Source: JBAVEL01 sp049587715 (GTDB lineage Bacteria > Bacteroidota > Ignavibacteria > UBA10030 > UBA6906). Taken from it: DNA of 23,169 nucleotides. The stretch lies in assembly GCA_049587715.1 (NCBI GenBank), contig JBAVEL010000187.1, positions 1 through 23,169 of the forward strand, given 5' to 3'. A program made the translations under genes and the position numbers. The first letter of the stretch is position 1. Each line of letters begins with the position of its first letter. Shown here one piece after another: positions 15,569-22,066 of this stretch. The notes under the pieces are model-generated. The model was not told the origin of the DNA, did not search any database, and saw only the letters and a program-made list of their open reading frames with translations.

Positions 15569-15850
15569 TCAACTGGTTCCAGTACGCTTGTCCTTTTCTA
15601 TGATCTCTTTGATCTTCCGTTCCTCCCAGGACTTCCCCCAGAGGCCGCCGAATAGGGAAAGAGCATGAATGAGAAGACCAACACCCCATCCCATGAGAGG
15701 CCAGATGAACCACAGGTACTCACGGGACGTGAACAGGTTGGTGACTACAAGAACGACGTTGATAACCAGGTAGCCGACCACGTGCCAATAGAAACCTCGT
15801 ATCGCCTCCACACGTTTCTTGGCCTCGTCGTATCTGGTTTGTTCATCCAT
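15569..15850 (-). CDS. 2TM-domain membrane protein
   Basis: 93 residues matching the 2TM domain layout: an amphipathic lead RYDEAKKRVEAIRGFYWHVVGY, then TM1 YLVINVVLVVTNLF, the loop TSREYLWFIWPLMGWG, TM2 GVGLLIHALSLFGG and a charged tail WEERKIKEIIEKDKR. A very good ribosome site (GGGAGGAGG) precedes the ATG at 15850. In other bacteria such domains stand alone or at the N-terminus of LytTR or sensor proteins; the stand-alone function is unknown. It is the last gene before the attC at 15453-15507. Confidence 0.88.
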   Translation of the reverse strand: MDEQTRYDEAKKRVEAIRGFYWHVVGYLVINVVLVVTNLFTSREYLWFIWPLMGWGVGLLIHALSLFGGLWGKSWEERKIKEIIEKDKRTGTS

Positions 15851-16003
15851 CCGACAATCCTCCTCCCATCAAGATGACATTATGGAAAAGCCTGTGAAGC
15901 CATCCGATCACGGCTCACCAGCGGCCGCTGCGCGCCATTCCCCGGGCCGTCGGGTGTACCCGCTCGTTCACGGGGGTCCTGGTTGAACGCGCGCCATTGC
16001 CAG

Positions 16004-16702
16004 TCAGCGGGCCGAGGTCGTTGAAGCCGCGACCGCCGGCATGATGCAAGCGACCATCACAGCCGCCTGCATGGCTTGGATCGCCTCCTTCGTCGCCCGT
16101 CCGCTCAACTCTCCGTTGACGACCTGCTCAATCCGCGCCTTCCGGGCTTTGAGTTCCCTCTTGTCGAACACGTGCTTCAGGAAGTCCGCACTCGCTGCCA
16201 GCGAAAGGAGAACAACGGTCCGCGGATGAATCGCCCGGCTTTCGCTGAACACCGCTTCCTGTAATCTCTCGATGACTTCACGCTCGGGTATCGCGTCGAC
16301 CTCGGGATAGATCCTCCTCGTGAAGATTCCCAGGACCTTATCCTGGTCGACGCGCAGGATCCCGCGCCTGGCCAGCTGTTCCGCCACCCGCTGTTTGAGG
16401 TGCTTCGTCCGGGCGAACATCGACACCCACTCCCGAAGCTGAGCCCGCCGCCGTGCCCCGGCAATACGGGTCAGGCAGTCGTCCATGAACGGATCGCCGA
16501 TCGGGATATGGCTCAGGGTCCTCGCGAACTGTTTCGCCCTGACTTGTTCGACGTCGATTCGCTTCCGCATCAGGAGCTCGGCCAGCACTGCCCCGCCAAT
16601 CGCGAAGCTCCACGTGGCTCCCGAGAAGACCGTTCCCTTCTTGTCATGCAATGCCAGGAGCATGACCTCTTCATACAGGTGAAGCGATAGCGTTCCTCTC
16701 AT
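16004..16702 (-). CDS. GPP34 (GOLPH3-like) domain protein
   Basis: 232 residues from the ATG at 16702 with GGGAGG 7 nt upstream; the frame is open much further upstream but overlaps the next gene's end and lacks family sequence. It opens LSLHLYEEVMLLALHDKKGTVFSG, then GGAVLAELLMRKRI, then RTLSHIPIGDPFMDDCLTRI, then LARRGILRVDQDKVLGIFTRRIYPEVD: the GPP34 order. Eukaryotic GOLPH3 binds phosphatidylinositol-4-phosphate; bacterial members are common in actinobacteria and of unknown role, probably membrane-peripheral. The C-terminus ends in a hydrophobic Ala/Met-rich helix (AMQAAVMVACIMPAVAAS), which could insert in the membrane. No attC is visible between it and the genes on either side. Confidence 0.85.
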   Translation of the reverse strand: MRGTLSLHLYEEVMLLALHDKKGTVFSGATWSFAIGGAVLAELLMRKRIDVEQVRAKQFARTLSHIPIGDPFMDDCLTRIAGARRRAQLREWVSMFARTKHLKQRVAEQLARRGILRVDQDKVLGIFTRRIYPEVDAIPEREVIERLQEAVFSESRAIHPRTVVLLSLAASADFLKHVFDKRELKARKARIEQVVNGELSGRATKEAIQAMQAAVMVACIMPAVAASTTSAR

Positions 16703-16961
16703 CGTCGCGCCTCCCGTTTCATGTGCCGTTCGTATCTCCCATCCACGTCGTTCATTGGCCCCGGGATCTCGTCCCGCTCGCTTGATCCGGGCTTTCACCA
16801 TCCTCCCCCCAGGGCGTGCCTCTGTCCTGGGAACGTGGAGCATCAGAGGCGCGACTTGTCGCCGTCCCTTCGATCGACTTCTTGGCCGTATGCTCCCGTC
16901 AGGAAGAGCATCCTCCGACAGCCTCAGCGTTTCGGAGCGGGCACTCGCGCCAATCTCAGCC

Positions 16962-17981
16962 TCATGGCTTCGACGGGTGATGGAGAAAGCTGGCCTTGAT
17001 GATGCCATGGTCGTTCGTTCCACTTTCTTCGTGGTCATCTTGATTCAAGTGGTCATTGATAACCGTCAGACCATCAAACATCCAGCGGCGCTTCTTGCTA
17101 TGGTCATAGAACTCCTGGCTGAACAGGATGTGATCCAGCGACTCCTTCATCCCCTTGTGCGAATAGGTGTAGAGTACATCACGGGTGTCGCGGAACTCCT
17201 GCATGATCTGCGCGCTGTACAGGGCTACATCGCCCCCTCCCATCGCATCCCCGAACAGATAATTAGGTTGCTCAGTGAGGATGTTCTGCGTATTGCTGTT
17301 CTGCCCGTCATTGATGTCGCCCACCACGATGACCGGCTGATCGTTCTCTCTCATCACCTCATTCAGGATCACTCGTATCGCTGCGGCTTCGGCGGTACGA
17401 CGAATCGTGGATACTGCGGCACCCAGCGCCACGTGGTGCATCCCATGAACCTCCTTGTCATACCAGGGCTCGCGAGACAGGGTCGTCGGCCCTTTCGACT
17501 TAAGGTGGCATACGTAGAAGTGCACCAGTGGTTCCGTGGCGTGCAGCCGCAGACGGGCATGCAGTACGGGTCGTGAGAAGCCCTTGATCGTCACACCGAT
17601 GGCGGGCGTCTGCGCATCGCCACCGCCCGAGCGGAGCACGAAGTGCGCCGGGAAATCCTCGATCCACTCCACCGACTCCACCGGGATTCCCTGGCGCACA
17701 GCCGCCGCACAGATGATTCTCTCGCCCGTCGCATCTGGCGGCACCAACAGCTGGTAGCCACCTGCCACGGGTGAATTGTCGAAGGCATGTGTCAAAGCCT
17801 GTGCGTGCCACAGCTCCTGGAAGGCGACCACGTCGGCATTCAGCAAACCGATCTGGCAGGCTGTCCAGGCAATCTTTCGGTCATACTGTTCCTGAGACCA
17901 GCCCTCTTGGTTCCCGTATATTGCTACACCGGGCTCGTTCAGATTGAACAGGTTGAAGGTTGCGACGCTGAACTTCTTCAT
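16962..17981 (-). CDS. Endonuclease/exonuclease/phosphatase-family protein
   Basis: 339 residues from the ATG at 17981, with GAGGAGAATCAT upstream. All metal and catalytic blocks of the DNase I/EEP fold are present in order: ATFNLFNL (Asn10), VVAFQELW (Glu56), VCHLKSKG (His), VVGDINDGQNS (Asp and Asn), SLDHILFS (Asp-His) and TNDHGIIKA (final His). The family includes nucleases, inositol phosphatases and sphingomyelinases; the substrate cannot be read from sequence. There is no signal peptide, so a cytoplasmic place is likely. It is the first gene after the attC at 18015-18085, 33 bp from the crossover box, and is followed at 259 bp by the GPP34 gene. The gap 16703-16961 holds no attC that I can see. 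Confidence 0.9.
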   Translation of the reverse strand: MKKFSVATFNLFNLNEPGVAIYGNQEGWSQEQYDRKIAWTACQIGLLNADVVAFQELWHAQALTHAFDNSPVAGGYQLLVPPDATGERIICAAAVRQGIPVESVEWIEDFPAHFVLRSGGGDAQTPAIGVTIKGFSRPVLHARLRLHATEPLVHFYVCHLKSKGPTTLSREPWYDKEVHGMHHVALGAAVSTIRRTAEAAAIRVILNEVMRENDQPVIVVGDINDGQNSNTQNILTEQPNYLFGDAMGGGDVALYSAQIMQEFRDTRDVLYTYSHKGMKESLDHILFSQEFYDHSKKRRWMFDGLTVINDHLNQDDHEESGTNDHGIIKASFLHHPSKP

Positions 17982-18014
17982 ATGATTCTCCTCGTCCGGC
18001 GCGAACGCCAGAAG

Positions 18015-18085
18015 GCCCAACGCTCTGCTTCAGGTGCGGCACTTCCCAGTTGCACCGAGCAATGTCTGCTGCAAGCGCGTTGTGG
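18015..18085 (-). other. attC site
   Basis: Minus strand: CCACAAC box 6 bp after the stop of the pRiA4b-like gene, partly paired arms (GCTTGCAGCAGAC / CTGAAGCAGAGC), and a perfect GTTGGGC crossover box at 18021-18015. 71 bp. The left box matches the consensus only in part. Confidence 0.68.
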
Positions 18086-18091
18086 CCCGCG

Positions 18092-18751
18092 CTATTCCTG
18101 AAAAGCCTTTTTCCACCGTTGACGTGGATCGTCGAAACGAATGCGCGACGGTTCAAATGCTGCAGGATCATACGCACCGCCGGACCACTCCACCAACTGC
18201 TCGTGTTCCTCGTGCGTGGGGTCCGCAATCGCCGCAAGAAACCCCGCGAACCCATTAACACCGCCGCAATCCTCGGGTGGGCACGCTCGTGCCCCTCCGA
18301 CGCACCGCGGGTAAGCTACGGATACCTCGACGGGCAAGACCCCTTCGAACATCAGGATATGATGCCAGTCGTCCCCAAAGTCGTAGACGTACAGTGCCGG
18401 GGGCGCCTCCAGCATGGATTGGCTGTTGAAGTAATCTGATATCTTGGCCTTCCAGTCGGGGGCAAAGGACGGCTTGTCTTGGCATTCCTCATCGGGGATT
18501 CCAAGGCGATCGAGCTGGCGGCGTCTCGCATGGAACACCCTGAATTCGTGCAGGTGGTAGTCCAGCCAACCCATGGCATCCTGGATGGCGACGTGGAGGT
18601 CCCAAAACGAATACTCCTCCGGAACCTGAATGCGACGCCATACCAACGGATCTGTCTCGCTGAGGACGATGAGGAATTGCAGCACAGATCGAGGTCGCTG
18701 ACGCGTTGTACCGTGTCGGACCGTTCGCATTGCCGTGACCTTTCGATGCAT
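18092..18751 (-). CDS. Plasmid pRiA4b ORF-3-like protein
   Basis: 219 residues. The family signature is clear: LQFLIVLSETDPLVWRRIQVPEEYSFWDLHVAIQDAMGWLDYHLHEFRVF, then YVYDFGDDWHHILMFEGVLP, then YPRCVGGARACPPEDCGGVNGFAGFL with its Cys pair. The biochemical role of this widespread family is unknown, and it is often found on mobile DNA. The ATG at 18751 has AGGAAAGAA just upstream; an ATG 7 codons later is an alternative. The gene fills the cassette between the attC at 18766-18823 and that at 18015-18085. A broken copy of its first 105 bp lies at 14316-14419. Confidence 0.9.
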   Translation of the reverse strand: MHRKVTAMRTVRHGTTRQRPRSVLQFLIVLSETDPLVWRRIQVPEEYSFWDLHVAIQDAMGWLDYHLHEFRVFHARRRQLDRLGIPDEECQDKPSFAPDWKAKISDYFNSQSMLEAPPALYVYDFGDDWHHILMFEGVLPVEVSVAYPRCVGGARACPPEDCGGVNGFAGFLAAIADPTHEEHEQLVEWSGGAYDPAAFEPSRIRFDDPRQRWKKAFQE

Positions 18752-18765
18752 TTCTTTCCTACCCT

Positions 18766-18823
18766 ATCTGACGCTCGCCATCAGCGCCAGCGCGAAAGCG
18801 CCGCCCGCTGAATGCCGTTATCA
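18766..18823 (-). other. attC site
   Basis: 58 bp. Minus strand: GATAAC box overlapping the TGA stop of the 65-residue gene, arms GGCATTCAGCG and CGCTGATGGC with an unpaired T, loop TTTC, and the box GTCAGAT, one base off the GTTRRRY consensus at a position that matters for crossover. Confidence 0.75.
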
Positions 18824-19018
18824 GGCAGCGTCGTCCTTCCTCTCGGACCCAGGCGCGGGGCGCTGCTTCCTGGTGCTCCTCGCTCTCACGGCAATCGCTA
18901 GTACCAGCCAGAGCACTCCGAACGCTCCCAAGCCCGGTCGGCCGGAAAGCAGGCCCACCGCGATCGAGAGGAGGCCAACCAGCATAAAGGCAAGGCCCGA
19001 CTCAAAGAACTTCCTCAT
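18821..19018 (-). CDS. 65-residue membrane protein, cassette copy B
   Basis: Same two-TM layout as copy A (hydrophobic about 8-26 and 31-47, then a basic tail RARSTRKQRPAPGSERK). Ribosome site GGAGGAGG before the ATG at 19018. The cassette starts at the GTTGGGT box (19056-19062) and ends in the attC at 18766-18823, so gene plus site make a cassette of only about 290 bp. Likely inner-membrane; function unknown. Confidence 0.78.
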   Translation of the reverse strand: MRKFFESGLAFMLVGLLSIAVGLLSGRPGLGAFGVLWLVLAIAVRARSTRKQRPAPGSERKDDAA

Positions 19019-19055
19019 GATCCCCTCCTCCGCTGACCCCGCGTTTCCATTGGCT

Positions 19056-19062
19056 ACCCAAC
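19056..19062 (-). other. Cassette boundary (R' box GTTGGGT)
   Basis: Minus-strand GTTRRRY box at the start of the 65-residue cassette, identical to that at 14724-14730. It would close the attC of the antitoxin cassette to its right. The other end of that site may be the half-site at 19187-19215, but the arms next to the two boxes do not pair well. Confidence 0.5.
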
Positions 19063-19186
19063 GACCGGCACCAAATTGTGGCGGGATATTCACCCGGAGT
19101 CGGTAGACCCCACAGCGCGACCGTCACCGTCATAACGACAATCTTCTTCGCCCCGATTCACACCGCCCTGAGATGCTATGCCGAAG

Positions 19187-19215
19187 TTTCCGTCAGGTTG
19201 AGTGCCTTGTCTGGC
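19187..19215 (-). other. attC half-site remnant
   Basis: Minus strand GCCAGAC, then CTCAACCTGACGGAAA. The last 16 bases are identical to the left arm of the attC at 20216-20373, where the same sequence follows a perfect GCCTAAC box. Here the box core is AGAC in place of TAAC, and the CAGGTT partner arm is missing downstream, so this looks like a broken site. Confidence 0.5.
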
Positions 19216-19231
19216 AGTGCGGACGACTCTC

Positions 19232-19260
19232 TTGCATCTGTGTATTACGTATGTTACAAT
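19232..19260 (+). promoter_or_regulatory. Promoter of the orphan antitoxin gene
   Basis: TTGCAT, 17 bp, TACAAT (five of six matches to the -10 consensus). The ATG is only 24 bp past the -10, so the leader is very short. GTATT and AATAC repeats flank the -10 region (19241-19262) and could be an operator for autoregulation, as usual for AbrB/MazE antitoxins. Confidence 0.55.
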
Positions 19261-19284
19261 ACGCCCAAAGCGACAAGATCGTCC

Positions 19285-19530
19285 ATGTCACGAACCGCCG
19301 CGCGCCGAGTTGGCAACAGTCTCGGTATTACCCTGCCCAAAACCATTCTGGAGAGCTACCACCTCTCCGAGGGGGACGAGCTCCAGATGTTCCTCGACCT
19401 GCATGGTTGGAGTCTGGACGCCTCGGAAGAAGATGCGTACTCCGCTATGATAGCCGTGGCGGATAGCAGTATGTCGAAGTCCCAACTCGCCGGCCGGGTG
19501 AAAGAACACACCTCAAGATCCTCTCGCTGA
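19285..19530 (+). CDS. AbrB/MazE-type antitoxin, orphan and inverted
   Basis: 81 residues, the only plus-strand gene in the array. It opens SRTAARRVGNSLGITLPKTILESYHLSEGDELQMFLDLHGWSLDA, the swapped-hairpin AbrB/SpoVT DNA-binding domain (conserved G-N-S-L-G-I-T-L-P). The C-terminal part (AYSAMIAVADSSMSKSQLAG...) should bind the toxin, but no Doc/Fic, MazF or other toxin frame follows; 20 bp later the degenerate attC region begins. The ATG at 19285 fits the promoter; no strong ribosome site is visible. It probably represses its own promoter and might act against a toxin elsewhere. Confidence 0.78.
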   Translation: MSRTAARRVGNSLGITLPKTILESYHLSEGDELQMFLDLHGWSLDASEEDAYSAMIAVADSSMSKSQLAGRVKEHTSRSSR

Positions 19531-19549
19531 CCTCTCCGCACCGCCCCAC

Positions 19550-19656
19550 GGATAGAGCTCACCGGCGCAGCGGCTGGCTCGCGGCTTGCCTGGAGCTCCT
19601 CCCCAACGCAAACCGCGTGACAGACGCGTCGCGTCCGGTGGAGCGATTTGTTAGAT
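19550..19656 (-). other. attC-like site, degenerate at one end
   Basis: Minus strand: perfect ATCTAAC box containing the TAA stop of the toxin gene. The arm GCTCCACCGGACGC then pairs with GCGCCGGTGAGC (19557-19568) with two single unpaired bases, the layout expected of attC. The crossover box that should follow is not GTTRRRY (it reads TCTATCC), so this site is probably inactive. Confidence 0.6.
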
Positions 19657-19911
19657 GTCGCGTTTGTAGATGTCTCGGCGATTCCCTATTCGCAGGATAC
19701 GAACCTCTGTCCCCACGATCGAATACACAACCCTATAGTCTCCCACGCGGTACTTCCGCAAACCCGCGAACTTCCCCTTGAGCATCGGGTTTGAATCAGG
19801 TTTCTTGAGAAGTTCCTTCTCGATCAAGTCGAGAATGCGTGCGGCCTCGGCCTTTGACAGTTGTTTCAGGTCACGTTGAACTGACTTCTTATACCCAAGA
19901 CTATAGGCCAA
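19651..19911 (-). CDS. RelE/ParE-superfamily toxin
   Basis: 86 residues. YSLGYKKSVQRDLKQLSKAEAARILDLIEKEL, then LKGKFAGLRKYRVGDYRVVYSIVGTEVRILRIGNRRDIYKR: the full RelE/ParE fold with the GLRKYRVGDYRVVY and GNRRDIY blocks of mRNA interferases of the RelE type (YxxxGxRxxIY). The start is TTG at 19911, since an in-frame stop lies 4 codons upstream; AGGAAG precedes it. It overlaps the antitoxin end by 11 bp, so translation is coupled. The stop codon is within the ATCTAAC box of the attC. Toxin-antitoxin pairs are known to stabilise cassette arrays. Confidence 0.9.
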   Translation of the reverse strand: MAYSLGYKKSVQRDLKQLSKAEAARILDLIEKELLKKPDSNPMLKGKFAGLRKYRVGDYRVVYSIVGTEVRILRIGNRRDIYKRDI

Positions 19912-20119
19912 GGGACTTCCTCATCTCCTTTGAGGATACGATGGGATCGCTGGTGTCGTGGAGGCGGTCGAGGGCAACCTGGAGATCGGCTACCTCCTCA
20001 ATGTACGCCTCGATCGCTTTCTGAATGATGAACGATCGAGGCCGCTCGGTTTCCTTGGCCACGCCATCCAACCGTTCTGCTAGGTCCTTTGGGAGGCGGA
20101 CGGATACTGCGGTACTCAT
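19901..20119 (-). CDS. Ribbon-helix-helix antitoxin
   Basis: 72 residues. STAVSVRLPKDLAERLDGVAKETERPRSFIIQKAIEAYIEE is a canonical RHH (CopG/RelB-like) DNA-binding domain; the following VADLQVALDRLHDTSDPIVSSKEMRKSLGL is the helical toxin-wrapping tail. ATG at 20119 with GAGGAC 7 nt upstream. It should bind the palindrome at 20173-20185 over its own promoter and neutralise the RelE-type toxin encoded by the overlapping next gene. Confidence 0.9.
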   Translation of the reverse strand: MSTAVSVRLPKDLAERLDGVAKETERPRSFIIQKAIEAYIEEVADLQVALDRLHDTSDPIVSSKEMRKSLGL

Positions 20120-20172
20120 AGAAGTCCTCAAATTGGTATCAGTATGTATGACGGTGTAGCTTGGTGCATCAC

Positions 20173-20202
20173 AATGTAATACATTCCCCCCGTTATTGTC
20201 AA
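20173..20202 (-). promoter_or_regulatory. Toxin-antitoxin promoter with palindromic operator
   Basis: Minus strand TTGACA (20202-20197), 18 bp, TACATT (20178-20173). A perfect 13-bp palindrome AATGTATTACATT (20173-20185) covers the -10 and is the likely operator for the RHH antitoxin. It lies between the attC at 20216-20373 and the antitoxin start, so the cassette brings its own promoter. Confidence 0.65.
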
Positions 20203-20215
20203 GTCCCCACGGGAG

Positions 20216-20373
20216 ATCTAACGGCCGCGGCTAACCTGCGGCGCGCTGACCTAAAATTGTCGTAGAAGGGTAGAGCGCGACTGACATCTACAAATGACAA
20301 ACTCTTGACGCGCGCCGCTACGGGCCAATTAGCGGATTGTGATATTTCCGTCAGGTTGAGCCCCTGGTTAGGC
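20216..20373 (-). other. attC site, long form
   Basis: 158 bp. Minus strand: perfect GCCTAAC box 15 bp after the Hsp20 stop, arm GGCTCAACCTGACGG, and at the far end arm CCGCAGGTTAGCC and perfect GTTAGAT box (20222-20216). The arms pair with just two unpaired bases (C and A) on one side, the strand-choice signature of attC. A second inner stem (GCGGCGCGC / GCGCGCCGC) lies inside. Confidence 0.85.
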
Positions 20374-20388
20374 GGCAACGATTAGCTC

Positions 20389-20730
20389 TCAGCTTTCGAC
20401 TATTTTAGTCTTGGTTTCCGCGCCACCTGCTTTGACAGCAACCTTTACAGCATCTTCCATCGGATCTTTGAATGGCACCTCGATTCGGAGCAGGCCGTTC
20501 TCGTAGATCGCTTCGGCTTTGTCAGGCTTCACCGGCCAAGCTAGAGCCAGTGCTGACACATACTCGATGTCCCTTGCTGGCGCTGTCAGGTGGACGCTGT
20601 CTGGCAGGATCTTCACATCGATGGTGTCCGTTGGCGCTCCTGGGATGGCGAACTCCACGACTAGCTTGTTCTTCTCCCCGTCAGCATACGCTACTGTAAC
20701 GGGCGCAACCTTAATCCGATATTCCGGCAT
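20389..20730 (-). CDS. Small Hsp20/alpha-crystallin-type protein
   Basis: 113 residues. VTVAYADGEKNKLVVEFAIPGAPTDTIDVKILPDSVHLTAPARDIEYVSALALAWPVKPDKAEAIYENGLLRIEVPFKDP is an alpha-crystallin domain, with the NGLLRIEVPF closing strand in place of the usual NGVLxVxLPK. The N-terminal arm is very short and the C-terminal tail lacks a clear I-x-I motif, so large oligomers are less likely. It should act as an ATP-independent holdase. Ribosome site AAGGAGG 8 nt before the ATG at 20730. It fills the cassette between attC sites at 20841-20909 and 20216-20373. Confidence 0.88.
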   Translation of the reverse strand: MPEYRIKVAPVTVAYADGEKNKLVVEFAIPGAPTDTIDVKILPDSVHLTAPARDIEYVSALALAWPVKPDKAEAIYENGLLRIEVPFKDPMEDAVKVAVKAGGAETKTKIVES

Positions 20731-20840
20731 GTTGGTACCCTCCTTTTAGAATATAGTGTGTACGATGGCTATCTTCTCGCCGAGCGACTGTCGACGTTCG
20801 AATGTTGAATGCATGGTCTTGACGAGCTGCATAGTACGCC

Positions 20841-20909
20841 GCCCAACGTCGGCATCACCTGCGTGGTGGAGCGCAGCGGAACCACGTCAGGTGCATGCAC
20901 TTGTTAGCG
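20841..20909 (-). other. attC site
   Basis: 69 bp. Minus strand: CGCTAAC box, arm CACCTGACGTGGT, loop region, arm ACCACGCAGGTG, then perfect GTTGGGC box (20847-20841). The arms pair fully except for one extra A on the first arm, the textbook extrahelical base. Confidence 0.87.
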
Positions 20910-21050
20910 CGTCCGGTTGTTGCCCCTCCCGATGCGCGTCGTAGCTCTTGTTCGGATTGGCCACCGTGGAGCTGCAGTATTGCTCAGGATTCTCGACGTC
21001 CGAGGAGCTATTTGCGCAATGTCCAGTATATAGCGGAGGGCGTTGGCCAT
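20904..21050 (-). CDS. Possible 48-residue protein ending in the attC box
   Basis: A minus-strand frame from ATG 21050 whose TAA stop falls inside the CGCTAAC box of the attC, as cassette genes often do. It opens MANALRYILDIAQIAPRTSRILS and ends basic. A good promoter lies at 21128-21156. There is no clear ribosome site and no known motif, so this may be chance. The rest of 20910-21171 has nothing else I can support. Confidence 0.25.
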   Translation of the reverse strand: MANALRYILDIAQIAPRTSRILSNTAAPRWPIRTRATTRIGRGNNRTR

Positions 21051-21127
21051 CGTTCACGACATTTGACGGCCGCGGGACTGCATGTCAGGCTTCTCTCTGT
21101 TCTTGGCTCGAGCGCCCACTTTCAAGG

Positions 21128-21156
21128 AGTATAGAATCCCTCGCGACGCGAATCAA
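21128..21156 (-). promoter_or_regulatory. Promoter inside the HEAT cassette
   Basis: Minus strand TTGATT (21156-21151), 17 bp, TATACT (21133-21128; five of six matches to the -10 consensus). It starts just after the HEAT stop codon and points to the Hsp20 cassette and those beyond, so it could supply transcription to the distal array. Confidence 0.55.
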
Positions 21157-21171
21157 GTTCTGGAGTTCCTG

Positions 21172-21972
21172 TCAACGAGGTCGCTGCCCGGCTTCCTGCT
21201 GTCGGGCTAATATCCTTGAAATCGCCTTGCTGGCAGCCTCCTTGACACAGTCCCTCTCAGACCTCCAGAATGCCGTCAACCTCCGCAGTTGTGGTAATAC
21301 GCTCTTGTCACCAATTTCTCCAAGAAGCTCAGCCGCGTATTGCCTTTGGGACGCATCACTATCACGTAGAAATTTGCTGACATAGCATAGGGCCTCCTGG
21401 CGGTCCGACGAGGTTAGCAATTTCCTCAATACGCCATCAGCTTCGGGTCGAAGCTCCGGGTGACCGCTTCCTGCTATTCCCACTAATGGTTCGATGGCGC
21501 GTGTATCGCCGAGCCCCGCAAGAGATTCAGCGATGACTGCGTATTCTTCCGCGTACATGCCACGTCGGGATAGTGCAGCGACTAATGATGCCGCTCCACG
21601 CTTGTCGCCAACGCCCGCGAGCGCTCTCGCTGCCGCCATTCTGACACCATCGCAGGCATCGTGCTCCAAGACGTGGGTTAGGGGCCCAACAGCGAGGGGA
21701 TCTCTAATCACTTCAAGGCACGAGGCAGAGAAGCGTCGGACGTCAGGATCGGACGCTGTGAGACCCCGAATGAGAGGCTCGACTGCTTTCTTGCCAATTG
21801 CTTGAATTGTCTTACGGTTGTCGTAGCCAGGTTCAGAAATGAGTTTCTCAATTTCGATTAGGGACAGTGAGTCAGCCGAACGCCTTGCCCCCCGGCGTTC
21901 CGAGCACGCTCCAGTAGGGTATTCATGTTCCGGCTGAAGACACCGCGCGCATAACCAAGCCATTGCTTCCAT
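21172..21972 (-). CDS. HEAT-repeat protein
   Basis: 266 residues. From about residue 55 to the end it is built of HEAT/PBS-lyase-type helical repeats of about 30 residues: KKAVEPLIRGLTASDPDVRRFSASCLEVI, DPLAVGPLTHVLEHDACDGVRMAAARALAGV, DKRGAASLVAALSRR, DTRAIEPLVGIAGSGHPELR and QYAAELLGEIGDKSVLPQLRRL. Such repeats are protein-binding scaffolds or lyase-like maturation factors; no partner is suggested. The N-terminus has a small Cys cluster (CARCLQPEHEYPTGAC) that could bind a metal. Two ATGs (21972 and 21963) are possible, neither with a strong ribosome site. It sits in a cassette with attC sites on both sides. Confidence 0.85.
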   Translation of the reverse strand: MEAMAWLCARCLQPEHEYPTGACSERRGARRSADSLSLIEIEKLISEPGYDNRKTIQAIGKKAVEPLIRGLTASDPDVRRFSASCLEVIRDPLAVGPLTHVLEHDACDGVRMAAARALAGVGDKRGAASLVAALSRRGMYAEEYAVIAESLAGLGDTRAIEPLVGIAGSGHPELRPEADGVLRKLLTSSDRQEALCYVSKFLRDSDASQRQYAAELLGEIGDKSVLPQLRRLTAFWRSERDCVKEAASKAISRILARQQEAGQRPR

Positions 21973-22066
21973 CCAGTGTTTAGCATCCTCAGAGGATCGT
22001 ACGATCCCGCGGGAGGCGAGGCAAGGAGAATGATCAGTCCCCGCCTGCCCACGTGGATAGCATGAC

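Larger units (their letters stand above)
18647..19067 (-). repeat. Duplicated two-cassette block, copy B (intact)
   Basis: Closely similar to 14316-14735. In this copy the second gene (pRiA4b-like) continues intact beyond the end of the repeat. Right boundary coincides with the GTTGGGT box at 19056-19062. Confidence 0.9.

Noticed and set aside
15851..16003. GTTCAAC box and repeated GCGCGCCATT in the gap after the GPP34 gene
   Set aside because: It fits an attC first box, but no crossover box or paired arm is found before the next gene; left as possible erosion only.
16755..17576. 273-codon plus-strand frame over the EEP gene
   Set aside because: Antisense to all six EEP catalytic blocks; no recognisable protein.
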